Shown here piece by piece: positions 31,562-40,388 of a DNA stretch of 64,000 bases (the first letter of the stretch is position 1; each line of letters starts with the position of its first letter). The stretch lies in the NCBI GenBank assembly GCA_965223115.1, contig OZ244982.1:62001-126000 (forward strand). Reading direction: 5' to 3'. Position numbers and translations under genes: made by a program. This DNA is from CBDCUI01 sp965223115 (lineage in GTDB: Bacteria; Pseudomonadota; Gammaproteobacteria; UBA4575). A model generated the notes under the pieces. That model was not told where the DNA came from. It did no database searches and saw nothing but the letters and a program-made list of their open reading frames with translations.

Positions 31562-33664
31562 TTAACTTTTAAGGTTTCTTGGTAGGATGTTTGTCTTTGC
31601 TAGAACTTCTTTAAATTGTGCAAGGTCCTCAATTGGAGCATCACAATGTGTTCCATTACATATGTATGCTGTTACTCCTTGTTGGCTGGATGTTAGGTAT
31701 TTTTTATCAGTTAATCCCAAGGGTAAATCATCTACATCGTTTGCTATCGCAAAAGCTAAACGGCGTGGAGCATAGCCTTGCAAACATACTGCATGCCATG
31801 TATCTAGACAATCATCATTACCACGTAAAATAATTATTTGCGGGGGATAAATTTGCTCTTCGTAAGCATGCAGTAAGCTAGTATGTCCAATAGGTGATTG
31901 GTTGATAGCCTGTCCTGCTGATTTTAGTGTTTTGGCCGCTGCATCTAAATATTGTGTCTCTCCTAGTAAATAACCTAGACGCGCAAGTGCCAAAGCGCAG
32001 ACTCCATTGCCTGATGGCGTGGAGTCGTCACTAAATGTTTTAGGACGCTGTATGAGTCGTTCATGTTCGTTTGCAGTGAAATAAAAGCCACCCGAAGCTT
32101 TATCTTCGAATTGCTCAAGTAAGATGTCAGCTAATTGGCGAGCCCAAGTTAAATTTTCAGTTTTCCAGCGAACTTGCAACAGCTCTAATATGGCATCGAG
32201 TAGGAATGCATAGTCATCCAGATAGGCATCCAGGTGAGCTATACCATCTTTATAAGTAGCAAATAGACGCTGATTGCTCCACATTGTATTGTGTAAAAAA
32301 CTCAACGCGTGTTCCGCTGATTCTATATATTCATGGCGTTTCAGAATGCGGCCTGCAATGGCCATGCCTCGAATCATTAAAGCGTTCCAGCTGGTTAGAA
32401 TTTTGTCGTCACGTCCAGGTCTGATACGTGACTCTCTTAGGGAAAATAATTTTTGTTTAGCACTATTTAGCAAGTTGTTAAAATCTGTTGGGCTAATGGA
32501 TTGAGTCTGACAAATTTCATTTTCATTCGTAAAGGTATGTAAATGATATTTACCTTCAAAGTTTGCATCACGATCGATACCAAAATGTGGTGCAAACACG
32601 GCAAACTCTTCATCATTAAGGACTTCTTTGATTTGTGCCTGCGACCATACATAAAATTTACCTTCTTCTCCTTCCGAGTCTGCATCTAGCGTGGAGTAAT
32701 AACCTCCTTCGGGTGATTGCATTTCACGCATAAGCCAGCCAGCAGTACCTTCACACACATTCTTGAATCGTTCTGTAAGCTCTAATGAAAAAGCTTGCGC
32801 ATATAAAGCAAGCAATGGACCATTGTCATACAGCATTTTTTCAAAGTGTGGAATCATCCAATAATTGTCAACTGAATAACGACTGAAACCCCCGCCTAAA
32901 TGATCATAAATTCCGCCAGCTGCCATTTTTTCTAGTGAATAGAGTGCAGCATGCAGGGCACGAGGTTTATCTTCGTTTGTAAGCTTTAATTGTGCGTAAT
33001 ATCGCAGTAAGCGTTCAATATAAGTTGGATGAGGGAACTTAGGAGCGTTACCAAAACCACCGTGCTGAGCATCAAATGTCTGTTCTAAATGCTGATTACA
33101 AAGTTCGAGTACATTGGGTGATAAATCAAGTTCAGAATAAGTAGGTTCGTAAATCTGCTTTAATGCTGTGTGCATAGACTGGTTTTGTGTATCAATTTCC
33201 TCACGCCGACTTTGATAAAAATTTGCAATATGAAGCAATAAGTCTTTAAAAGCGGGCAAGCCATGACGTGCTTCATTTGGGAAATACGTACCTCCAAAAA
33301 AAGGCATTTGATCTTGGGGGGTTAAAAACATGGTGAGTGGCCAACCCCCTGTGCGTTGTGTAAGTAAATACTGTGCAGTTTGATAGATTTTGTCTATGTC
33401 GGGCCTTTCTTCACGGTCAATTTTGATGTTAATGAACAACTCGTTCATGAGTTTTGCTGTGGCTTCATCTTCAAATGACTCATGTGCCATTACATGGCAC
33501 CAGTGGCAAGCCGAATACCCAATAGATAATAAGATTGGTTTGTCTTCTTGTTTGGCTCGTTGCAATGCAATCTTACACCATGGATACCATTCAACAGGGT
33601 TATGTGCATGCTGCAATAAGTAAGGACTGGTTTGGTTTACTAAATAATTTTTTGTTTGAGACAT
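31562..33664 (-). CDS. DUF255 thioredoxin-domain protein (YyaL/SSP411 family)
   Basis: 700 residues. The N-terminal thioredoxin-like DUF255 domain covers about 1-165, with the redox-looking motif GYSACHWCHVMAHESFED. It is followed by a long six-hairpin (alpha/alpha)6 glycosidase-like barrel with GGIYDHLGGGFSRYSVD and PHFEKMLYDNG. Relatives are B. subtilis YyaL and mammalian spermatogenesis-associated SPATA20. The enzymatic activity is unknown in spite of the barrel fold, although the CxxC pair is kept. It is divergent from lgt. Confidence 0.92.
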   Translation of the reverse strand: MSQTKNYLVNQTSPYLLQHAHNPVEWYPWCKIALQRAKQEDKPILLSIGYSACHWCHVMAHESFEDEATAKLMNELFINIKIDREERPDIDKIYQTAQYLLTQRTGGWPLTMFLTPQDQMPFFGGTYFPNEARHGLPAFKDLLLHIANFYQSRREEIDTQNQSMHTALKQIYEPTYSELDLSPNVLELCNQHLEQTFDAQHGGFGNAPKFPHPTYIERLLRYYAQLKLTNEDKPRALHAALYSLEKMAAGGIYDHLGGGFSRYSVDNYWMIPHFEKMLYDNGPLLALYAQAFSLELTERFKNVCEGTAGWLMREMQSPEGGYYSTLDADSEGEEGKFYVWSQAQIKEVLNDEEFAVFAPHFGIDRDANFEGKYHLHTFTNENEICQTQSISPTDFNNLLNSAKQKLFSLRESRIRPGRDDKILTSWNALMIRGMAIAGRILKRHEYIESAEHALSFLHNTMWSNQRLFATYKDGIAHLDAYLDDYAFLLDAILELLQVRWKTENLTWARQLADILLEQFEDKASGGFYFTANEHERLIQRPKTFSDDSTPSGNGVCALALARLGYLLGETQYLDAAAKTLKSAGQAINQSPIGHTSLLHAYEEQIYPPQIIILRGNDDCLDTWHAVCLQGYAPRRLAFAIANDVDDLPLGLTDKKYLTSSQQGVTAYICNGTHCDAPIEDLAQFKEVLAKTNILPRNLKS

Positions 33665-33748
33665 AGAAGTAATGTGTTCAATTTTTATACATATTAATGA
33701 AGAGTTTCATCTTAAGTCTAAATGTAATGCAAATGATATGATGTAGGC

Positions 33749-34540
33749 ATGTTAACTTTTCCTGAAATCGATCCAGTTATATATCCTATTGGTCCCCTAA
33801 AGCCCACCTGGTATGGCTTAATGTATGCTGTTGGTTTTCTGGCATTTTGGTGGTTAGGGCGTTTACATGCGAAACGACAGCATACCGTAGCAGAACCAGA
33901 AGATGTGGGTGATATTTTATTTTATGGAATGTTAGGGGTAATTATAGGAGGGCGCTTAGGCTCAGTGCTATTTTATAATTTTTCATATTTTTTAGAAAAT
34001 CCACTTTATTTATTTCAAATCTGGAAAGGTGGTATGAGTTTCCATGGAGGTTTACTAGGTGTGATGATGGCTCTATGGATTTATCAACGTAGAAAAGGTT
34101 ATGGGTTTTTACGTTTGTGTGATTTCGTTGCACCAATGGTGCCAATAGGTTTAGGCGCTGGCAGGATAGGAAATTTTATTAATGGTGAATTGTGGGGACG
34201 TCTTTCAGAAGTGCCATGGGCCATGATATTTCCAGGTGCTGGAGACTTGCCTAGGCATCCGTCTCAACTTTATCAGTTTTTTTTGGAGGGTTTGGTATTG
34301 TTTGTAGTACTTTGGTGGTTTGCAAAAAGACCACGACCAATCGGTGCAGTAGCGGGTCTGTTTGTACTCATGTATGGAATATTTAGATTTGTAGTGGAAT
34401 TTGTGCGTGAGCCTGATGTACATTTAAATTTTATTGCTTTTGGTTGGCTGACAATGGGTCAGTTATTAACTATACCTATGTTAATCATAGGATTGTTAAC
34501 GATATGGCTTGCGTATAATAGATTTGGAATGGCAAAGTAA
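33749..34540 (+). CDS. lgt: Prolipoprotein diacylglyceryl transferase
   Basis: 263 residues with about seven membrane helices. It transfers diacylglycerol from phosphatidylglycerol to the lipobox cysteine of lipoproteins, the first step of maturation. Key stretches are GGRLGSVLFYN, MSFHGGLLGVMMAL with the essential His, and the Lgt signature GRIGNFINGELWGR with the functional Arg, Asn and Glu. It heads lgt-thyA-folA, with thyA starting 8 bp later. Confidence 0.97.
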   Translation: MLTFPEIDPVIYPIGPLKPTWYGLMYAVGFLAFWWLGRLHAKRQHTVAEPEDVGDILFYGMLGVIIGGRLGSVLFYNFSYFLENPLYLFQIWKGGMSFHGGLLGVMMALWIYQRRKGYGFLRLCDFVAPMVPIGLGAGRIGNFINGELWGRLSEVPWAMIFPGAGDLPRHPSQLYQFFLEGLVLFVVLWWFAKRPRPIGAVAGLFVLMYGIFRFVVEFVREPDVHLNFIAFGWLTMGQLLTIPMLIIGLLTIWLAYNRFGMAK

Positions 34541-34548
34541 AAACTAAC

Positions 34549-35343
34549 ATGCAGCAATATTTAGAATTACTTCACCATGTAATGACACATGGTGTAGAGA
34601 AGGGAGACCGAACTGGTATTGGCACAGTCTCGGTATTTGGTTACCAAATGCGTTTTGACTTAGCTAATGGATTTCCATTATTAACAACAAAAAAGTTACA
34701 CCTGAAGTCAATTATTCATGAGTTGTTATGGTTTCTACGTGGCGAAACCAATATTTCATATTTACATAAAAATGGAGTTTCCATTTGGGATGAATGGGCA
34801 GACGAAAATGGTGAGCTTGGCCCCGTCTATGGCTCTCAATGGCGTAGCTGGCGGGCGGCTGATGGTAAAACGATTGATCAGATTAGCCAGTTAATTAATG
34901 AGCTAAAAGAAAATCCATTATCAAGAAGACTTATTGTTAGTGCATGGAATGTAGGTGAATTGGATAATATGGCACTTCCACCCTGCCATGCCTTTTTTCA
35001 ATTTTATGTAGCACAAAATAAACTTTCGTGTCAGCTTTACCAGCGTAGTGCTGATGTGTTTTTAGGCGTACCATTCAATATAGCTTCTTATGCACTATTG
35101 TTACAAATGGTTGCACAAGTAACTGGTTTTCAAGCGGGGGAATTTGTACACACTTTTGGTGATGTGCACTTATATAACAATCATATCGAACAAGCGCAAA
35201 AGCAACTTAATCGTACCCCATATGCATTGCCTAATATGCACATTAACCCTGAAGTTAACTCTATTTTCAAATTTAAATACGAAGATTTTGAGTTACAAAA
35301 TTACCAATGTCATGAGCATATTGCAGCTCCTGTTGCTGTTTAG
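34549..35343 (+). CDS. thyA: Thymidylate synthase
   Basis: 264 residues, the E. coli length. It converts dUMP to dTMP using methylene-tetrahydrofolate. The catalytic cysteine is C146 in LPPCHAFFQFYV, RR at 126-127 forms part of the phosphate site, and the conserved tail ends HIAAPVAV. The dihydrofolate it produces is recycled by the folA product encoded 12 bp downstream. Confidence 0.98.
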   Translation: MQQYLELLHHVMTHGVEKGDRTGIGTVSVFGYQMRFDLANGFPLLTTKKLHLKSIIHELLWFLRGETNISYLHKNGVSIWDEWADENGELGPVYGSQWRSWRAADGKTIDQISQLINELKENPLSRRLIVSAWNVGELDNMALPPCHAFFQFYVAQNKLSCQLYQRSADVFLGVPFNIASYALLLQMVAQVTGFQAGEFVHTFGDVHLYNNHIEQAQKQLNRTPYALPNMHINPEVNSIFKFKYEDFELQNYQCHEHIAAPVAV

Positions 35344-35355
35344 CTTAATTCAATA

Positions 35356-35865
35356 ATGGAAGTCGCAATTATTGTTGCTATGACGCCGCAAGGTTTGATT
35401 GGTAAAAATAATCAATTGCCGTGGCACTTACCTGCAGATTTGCAAAGGTTTAAAAAGATCACCATAGGGCATCCTATAGTCATGGGACGTAAAACATTTG
35501 AATCATTGCCAGGGGTTTTGCCAGGACGGCAACATATTGTGTTAACACGTGACAAAAATTATCAGGCAGATGAATGCGATGTGGTTACGAATTGGCAACA
35601 AGTAAAAATCGCTGCATTAGATGCAGCGATTGTATACGTAATAGGTGGTGCGGATATTTATGAATATGCTTTACCTGTAGCAAAGTATTTAAACATCACA
35701 ATAGTACATGCAGAACTAAATGGCGATACATACTTTCCAGATTGGGATCAGTCTAAATGGAAAGAACTTGATAGAGAATATCGTGTAAAAGATGAGAAGA
35801 ATATCTTTGATATTGAATTTGTTCAATATGTTCGAAATCAAGAGGTAAGCATTAATAATAATTAA
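35356..35865 (+). CDS. folA: Dihydrofolate reductase
   Basis: 169 residues. It reduces dihydrofolate with NADPH. Visible features are IIVAMTPQGLIGKNNQLPWH, the catalytic acid D28 in LPADLQRFK, the NADPH-site MGRKTFESLP and VYVIGGADIYEYAL. It ends the lgt-thyA-folA unit and is convergent with apaH; a hairpin lies in the 64-bp gap. Confidence 0.97.
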   Translation: MEVAIIVAMTPQGLIGKNNQLPWHLPADLQRFKKITIGHPIVMGRKTFESLPGVLPGRQHIVLTRDKNYQADECDVVTNWQQVKIAALDAAIVYVIGGADIYEYALPVAKYLNITIVHAELNGDTYFPDWDQSKWKELDREYRVKDEKNIFDIEFVQYVRNQEVSINNN

Positions 35866-35880
35866 TCAGTTAACGAGTAT

Positions 35881-35917
35881 GAAATCAAGTTAGTAAATTT
35901 TTTACAAGCTTGATTTC
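35881..35917. terminator. Hairpin between convergent folA and apaH, possible terminator
   Basis: GAAATCAAG (35881-35889) and CTTGATTTC (35909-35917) form a perfect 9-bp stem with a 19-base loop. There is no long T-run on either side, so strength is doubtful. A second inverted repeat (CTCAAAC and GTTTGAG) follows and reaches into the end of apaH. Confidence 0.4.
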
Positions 35918-35929
35918 TCAAACTCATAT

Positions 35930-36772
35930 TTATTTGTTTGAGTTTGGTATTTCATGTTTAGCATTACACTCGATGTGGAATTTTTTATTTTTAGTATCAT
36001 CAATTCTGACAGCCGTTAACATACCACCCCAAAGGCAACCAGTGTCAATGGCAATAACGTTATCATATGTATATAACCCAAGAGTGGACCAGTGGCCGAA
36101 TAATATTGTTGTGTCTATGCTTTGGCGGTTTTTAATATGAAACCATGGTTTTAAGTTTGCTTGTTGTGTGCCTGGCGTACCTTTTTCGTTAAAGTTGATC
36201 ACACCATTTTTATTGCAGTATCTGATTCGTGTAAAAATATTAGTAATTATGCGTAAACGATCCCAATCTTTTAACGAGTCTTTCCAATAGTCAGGTTTGT
36301 TACCATACATATGGTGTAAAAAGTCTTTATATTCGTCAGAACTTAAAACTGTTTCTACTTCGATAGCTCGTATTTGTGCATCTAAAATATTCCATTGAGG
36401 TATTAAACCCGCATGAACCATAGCAATTCTTCGTTTAGCATCATAATGCATTAAAGGGCGGTGTCTTAGCCAATCAATCAATTCGTCTACATCGTCTGCT
36501 TGTAAAACAGGGAGCAAACTACTGGATGCTTTTAATTGTTTAATTCCAGCATATGCAGCTAATAAATGTAAATCATGATTGCCAAGAACAGTTATGGCGC
36601 GATTTCCTAGTGCTTTTATCCAACGTAAAGTTTCCAAAGACTTTGGGCCACGGTTAACAAGGTCTCCTACAAACCACAGCTGGTCTTTTTTAGGATTAAA
36701 GGAAATTTTTTCGACAAGCGCTAACAACTCATCAAAACAGCCTTGTACATCCCCAATTGCATAAATTGCCAT
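35930..36772 (-). CDS. apaH: Symmetrical bis(5'-nucleosyl)-tetraphosphatase ApaH
   Basis: 280 residues. A metallophosphoesterase that hydrolyses Ap4A to two ADP and can remove Np4 caps from RNA. The two-metal motifs appear in order: AIGDVQGCFDEL (the GD-x-(H/Q)-G box with Gln), WFVGDLVNRGPKS and VLGNHDLHLL, then His in MVHAGL and FGHWSTLG. It lies downstream of apaG with a 92-bp gap, part of the conserved apaH-apaG-ksgA-pdxA-surA-lptD run on the minus strand. Confidence 0.96.
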   Translation of the reverse strand: MAIYAIGDVQGCFDELLALVEKISFNPKKDQLWFVGDLVNRGPKSLETLRWIKALGNRAITVLGNHDLHLLAAYAGIKQLKASSSLLPVLQADDVDELIDWLRHRPLMHYDAKRRIAMVHAGLIPQWNILDAQIRAIEVETVLSSDEYKDFLHHMYGNKPDYWKDSLKDWDRLRIITNIFTRIRYCNKNGVINFNEKGTPGTQQANLKPWFHIKNRQSIDTTILFGHWSTLGLYTYDNVIAIDTGCLWGGMLTAVRIDDTKNKKFHIECNAKHEIPNSNK

Positions 36773-36864
36773 ATTCTAGTTTTTATAAATAGGTACGATT
36801 GTTGTTAGATAACAACACGCATTGTAAACGCTACTTTAAAAGCTATTGTTATACAGTTAGCTTT

Positions 36865-37248
36865 TTAGTGTAAAACGCGAGGAGCTGCTAATGTAAATAT
36901 ATTTATTTCAGCATCAAATTCAGTACCGTCATCAGCTATCATTTGATAACTGCCTTTCATTGTACCGACAGGTGTTTCTAGCATCGTGCCACTAGTATAT
37001 TGAAATGCCTCACCAGGACGCAGATAAGGTTGCTCCCCGACTACACCTTCACCTTTTACTTCTTGGGTTTTGCCGTTGGAATCTGTAATGATCCAGTGTC
37101 GAGTTATCAACTTTGCGGGTACAAGCCCCGCGTTGTGTATTGTCACTGTATAGGCAAAAACAAAACGATTTTGATCTTCGTCTGATTGACCTTCAATAAA
37201 AGCGCTGTCTACGCTTACGTCGATGTTGTGGGCTTGTGACTCATCCAT
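36865..37248 (-). CDS. apaG: ApaG
   Basis: 127 residues with the Ig-like ApaG/F-box-associated beta fold: RFVFAYTVTIHNAG, LITRHWIITDSNGK, the GVVGEQPYLRPGEAFQYTSG glycine-rich loop and MKGSYQMIADDG. The family binds magnesium and possibly pyrophosphate compounds, but its cellular task is unresolved. It lies between ksgA and apaH as in E. coli and Pseudomonas. Confidence 0.95.
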   Translation of the reverse strand: MDESQAHNIDVSVDSAFIEGQSDEDQNRFVFAYTVTIHNAGLVPAKLITRHWIITDSNGKTQEVKGEGVVGEQPYLRPGEAFQYTSGTMLETPVGTMKGSYQMIADDGTEFDAEINIFTLAAPRVLH

Positions 37249-37392
37249 AGGTTTATTATACCTTCAAAATTTCAAAAAACTCAGATATAGCTAACATTTA
37301 TAATTTGGCTGATATTTAACCATCCAGTGATCACCCCCTAATATTTAGGCTACTGAAGTTATAAATAATTCAATGAGTTGTTAATAATATAC

Positions 37393-38190
37393 CTAAATTT
37401 TTAATTGGTTTGAAAGTCTAATATATTGGTGTATAGAAATTTCTTGCGGGCGTTGTTTGGGATTAATAGAGGCCTGTTTTAGTTGTTCTTCTGTAGCCAG
37501 TGTAGCAAGGTTGTTTTTGATTGTTTTTCGTCGTTGATGAAATGCTAGTCCTACAAGTCTATTGAACGAATCACGATTTATTATTTTTTTATTTAAGTCG
37601 TGGTTAGGTGTTAAACGCATAAAACTAGAAGTTACTTTTGGTGGAGGGGAAAACATACTAGGGGCAATGTCAAATAAACTCTCTACCTTATAATGACTTT
37701 GTATCATTACACTTAAACGGCTATAGGAAGAATCACCCGCCTTGGCTGTTATACGGTCAACAACTTCTTTTTGAAGCATAAAATGTATGTCTTCTATGTG
37801 GTTAAATTCAAGCAAGTGGAATAATAAAGGTGTAGATATATTGTAAGGGAGATTTCCTATTAGTCGGCAATGCTGTTTAAGGTTGGAGATTTTATTAAAG
37901 TCAAACTGCAAAACGTCAGTCTGGTGCAAGATTAGTTTGCCAATAGACAAACATTTTTTTACTAACTCGGCACTGAGATCTCGATCAATTTCTATTGCAT
38001 GCAATACCCCCACTTGTTTGAGTGCAGGGACTGTAATTGCACCTAGCCCAGGTCCAATTTCACAAATATTTTGTTGTGGGCGAGGATTTATAGTTTGGAC
38101 AATGTCTAGTATTGTATTGTTATCTACAAGCAGGTGTTGTCCGAAACGTTTGCGTAGTTTTTTAGTCACAACTTGATTTTTTGCTATCAC
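37393..38190 (-). CDS. ksgA: 16S rRNA A1518/A1519 dimethyltransferase KsgA
   Basis: 265 residues. It dimethylates two adjacent adenines in the loop of 16S rRNA helix 45. The SAM-binding motif I is EIGPGLGAITVPAL, motif IV is NLPYNIST, and the N terminus has the usual KRFGQHLLVDNNTI. The C-terminal domain retains the basic FHQRRKTIKNNL. Two unrelated small genes are inserted between it and pdxA, a departure from the usual order. Confidence 0.97.
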   Translation of the reverse strand: MIAKNQVVTKKLRKRFGQHLLVDNNTILDIVQTINPRPQQNICEIGPGLGAITVPALKQVGVLHAIEIDRDLSAELVKKCLSIGKLILHQTDVLQFDFNKISNLKQHCRLIGNLPYNISTPLLFHLLEFNHIEDIHFMLQKEVVDRITAKAGDSSYSRLSVMIQSHYKVESLFDIAPSMFSPPPKVTSSFMRLTPNHDLNKKIINRDSFNRLVGLAFHQRRKTIKNNLATLATEEQLKQASINPKQRPQEISIHQYIRLSNQLKI

Positions 38191-38340
38191 ACAGCACAGC
38201 TTTTATTATTATGCAATTTGTTGTGAGTTCAGTCGAAGATTAATGTGTAGGGCTGCGAAAATATATACAATTGTAGTAGTTTGAGAAACTATATATGTCC
38301 AAGCCAGGTCTATTTTGTTCGTATTATTCAAATAAGGTAA

Positions 38341-38889
38341 TTACTGAACGGTTACTTTTTGCTTGTTAATTTCTTTATGTGGTTGTTTATCTTCAGGAAT
38401 ATTCTCGCTTTGTTTTTCAGCTAATTCTTTTAATACATAAGTACAAATAATTTCAAAATCGCTTACATCATTTGGTCTAGCTAATGCTAGTGTAATGATT
38501 ATTGCTGGATGATAAAGTAACAATAATTCATTCGATTGCAAGGCCTCAGAAGAGTTTGAGTCAGCAATTACGCCGAAGCTTATATTCAAACTGTCTCCAA
38601 TTTGGTCGGCAATGGATCGCAACGCAGATAATGCAGTGGCATTTTCTTTTAACTGTATTTGTCCTAAATATGCAACTCCTAGAGATGATGCCTCTTGTGT
38701 GATTTCAAGTGCGCGTGCTTCATCAGATAGTGGTTTGAATTTAAATTGTATGTCACTACCATTAACAAAGTTAAATCTGTCATTGCTTTTAATTGTAATG
38801 GGTAGGCTTTCTAAGCCCGCAGCATTAGCATGTATAAAACAACATGCAATATGTGTAAAAAATAAAAAGTATAATGTTCGTTTTTGCAT
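38341..38889 (-). CDS. Exported protein of unknown function
   Basis: About 182 residues with a signal peptide (MQKRTLYFLFFTHIACCFIH, cleavage after ANA). The mature part shows alternating helix and strand, including LGVAYLGQIQLKENATALSA and LLLYHPAIIITLAL. The tail is a charged Glu/Lys/Gln stretch. No family is recognised. The start is set at ATG 38889 because it gives a standard signal peptide. ATG 38898 is possible, and ATG 38925, inside the end of the upstream gene, has GAAGAAG at reasonable spacing. It lies between ksgA and an FMN-fold gene and is probably co-transcribed with the latter. Confidence 0.65.
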   Translation of the reverse strand: MQKRTLYFLFFTHIACCFIHANAAGLESLPITIKSNDRFNFVNGSDIQFKFKPLSDEARALEITQEASSLGVAYLGQIQLKENATALSALRSIADQIGDSLNISFGVIADSNSSEALQSNELLLLYHPAIIITLALARPNDVSDFEIICTYVLKELAEKQSENIPEDKQPHKEINKQKVTVQ

Positions 38890-38902
38890 AGGGAACATTG
38901 TA

Positions 38903-39280
38903 TTAAGTAACTTGATCAGCACCATAAAACACTTCTTCGATATTCAAAAGTAAGGCACCGTTGCCAGGAAACTTTGGGTCTAGCCAATGTTTCATATCTT
39001 CATAGATAGGACCATTTGTATAATACTCAAGTGAACCTTTTACTTGATAAGCCTCTCTTTCAGGGGCTATATAAAGCAAAGAACCTTTACTTCCAGAATT
39101 AATATTCTCTAAGGTTTTGTGAAAAGCATTATTTGCTATCACAAATTGTTCATCGTTAATTAACTTTACACAGATAACCCAAATTGAGTTTGGAATATTG
39201 TCCAAACTGCATGTTGTAAATACCATGCGCTCATCGTGTTGCTGCCATGCTAGAAGTGCTTCAGGTGTGAGTTTAGCCAT
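38903..39280 (-). CDS. Pyridoxamine 5'-phosphate oxidase-like FMN-binding split-barrel protein
   Basis: 125 residues with the split beta-barrel pattern: an N-terminal helix, MVFTTCSLDNIPNSIWVICV, a middle FVIANNAFHKTLENIN, then GSLLYIAPEREAYQVKGSLE. This is the small PNPOx-like group that binds FMN, F420 or haem. It lacks the C-terminal part of true PdxH. The neighbour pdxA also belongs to vitamin B6 metabolism, but a link is only suggestive. It lies 36 bp behind pdxA. Confidence 0.78.
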   Translation of the reverse strand: MAKLTPEALLAWQQHDERMVFTTCSLDNIPNSIWVICVKLINDEQFVIANNAFHKTLENINSGSKGSLLYIAPEREAYQVKGSLEYYTNGPIYEDMKHWLDPKFPGNGALLLNIEEVFYGADQVT

Positions 39281-39316
39281 TTTTGTGTCTCAATTTTTTA
39301 GATACTGAAGTTGTGT

Positions 39317-40327
39317 TTAAATACTATTATGTACAAGTTTTGCAGCCAAAGTGGTGGCTGTATATAGACTGGTTGCATCTGCGATACCCTGTCCAGCAAT
39401 GTCTAAAGCGGTACCGTGGTCAACGGAAGTCCTAATGATGGGTAAGCCAAGAGTTACATTTACTATATTACCAAATCCACTATGCTTGATTACCGGAAGA
39501 CCTTGATCATGATACATTGCAACAATTGCATCTTTGCCTATTAGTTGCTGTTTTGTAAATGCTGTATCTGCGGGTACTGGGCCTAATAAATTCATTCCTT
39601 GGTTACGCTGTTTGTTTAATGTTGGGATGATTATATCGATTTCTTCAGACCCTAGATAACCATTTTCACCAGCATGTGGATTTAGTCCACATACACAAAT
39701 ACAAGGATCTGCTATTCCGAAACGTTTTATTAAATCCTTATATAAAATATTCAAAACACTTTCAATTTTCTGTGGTGTGATACGTGGGGGCACTTTTGAA
39801 ATAGCCAGGTGTGTGGTTATCAAAGCCACTCTAAGCTTAGTAATTAATGGTTGATTATTAGACTCATTAGTTAACATCATCACTGGATATCCACCAGTAT
39901 TCTCAGCAATGAATTCCGTGTGGCCAGAAAAAGAGATACCTGCATCGTTAATGATACTTTTTTGCACTGGTGCGGTTGTTAATGCTTGGCAAACGTTGGT
40001 TTTTATTAAATCAATTGCTTTATGCAAGCATTTGATTACATAAGATGAGTTTTCAAGACATAGTTTTCCAGGTATTGCAATTTTGGCTAAAGGAATATCA
40101 ATTACGTTGAGGTGATTTGATTTGTGTGTAGAAATTATTGAATTGGAATCAAAGTCATTAATTACAATTTTGATATGTAACTGCTTTGCAAGGTCAATTA
40201 ATAATTGTTTATTTGCTATTGCGACAATTTCATAAGGTAAATTTTGTTGTGCAAGTTTTAGAACTAATTCAGGTCCAATTCCAGCAGGTTCACCCGTAGT
40301 AATCGCTATTCGCACAAGAGAATGCAT
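39317..40327 (-). CDS. pdxA: 4-hydroxythreonine-4-phosphate dehydrogenase PdxA
   Basis: 336 residues. An NAD-dependent enzyme of the deoxyxylulose-5-phosphate route to pyridoxal phosphate. Motifs: ITTGEPAGIGPELVLKLA at the start, FSGHTEFIAE (substrate and metal His), VCGLNPHAGENGYLG, MYHDQGLPVIKH (metal His) and VDHGTALDIAG. It lies downstream of surA in the same order as E. coli (surA-pdxA-ksgA-apaG-apaH), here with two extra genes after it. Confidence 0.97.
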   Translation of the reverse strand: MHSLVRIAITTGEPAGIGPELVLKLAQQNLPYEIVAIANKQLLIDLAKQLHIKIVINDFDSNSIISTHKSNHLNVIDIPLAKIAIPGKLCLENSSYVIKCLHKAIDLIKTNVCQALTTAPVQKSIINDAGISFSGHTEFIAENTGGYPVMMLTNESNNQPLITKLRVALITTHLAISKVPPRITPQKIESVLNILYKDLIKRFGIADPCICVCGLNPHAGENGYLGSEEIDIIIPTLNKQRNQGMNLLGPVPADTAFTKQQLIGKDAIVAMYHDQGLPVIKHSGFGNIVNVTLGLPIIRTSVDHGTALDIAGQGIADATSLYTATTLAAKLVHNSI

Positions 40328-40388
40328 GTAAGGTCTTAAATTTGGTAGATACTTGCAAATATATTAAGCAAGGTAAAGTGCTAAAGAT

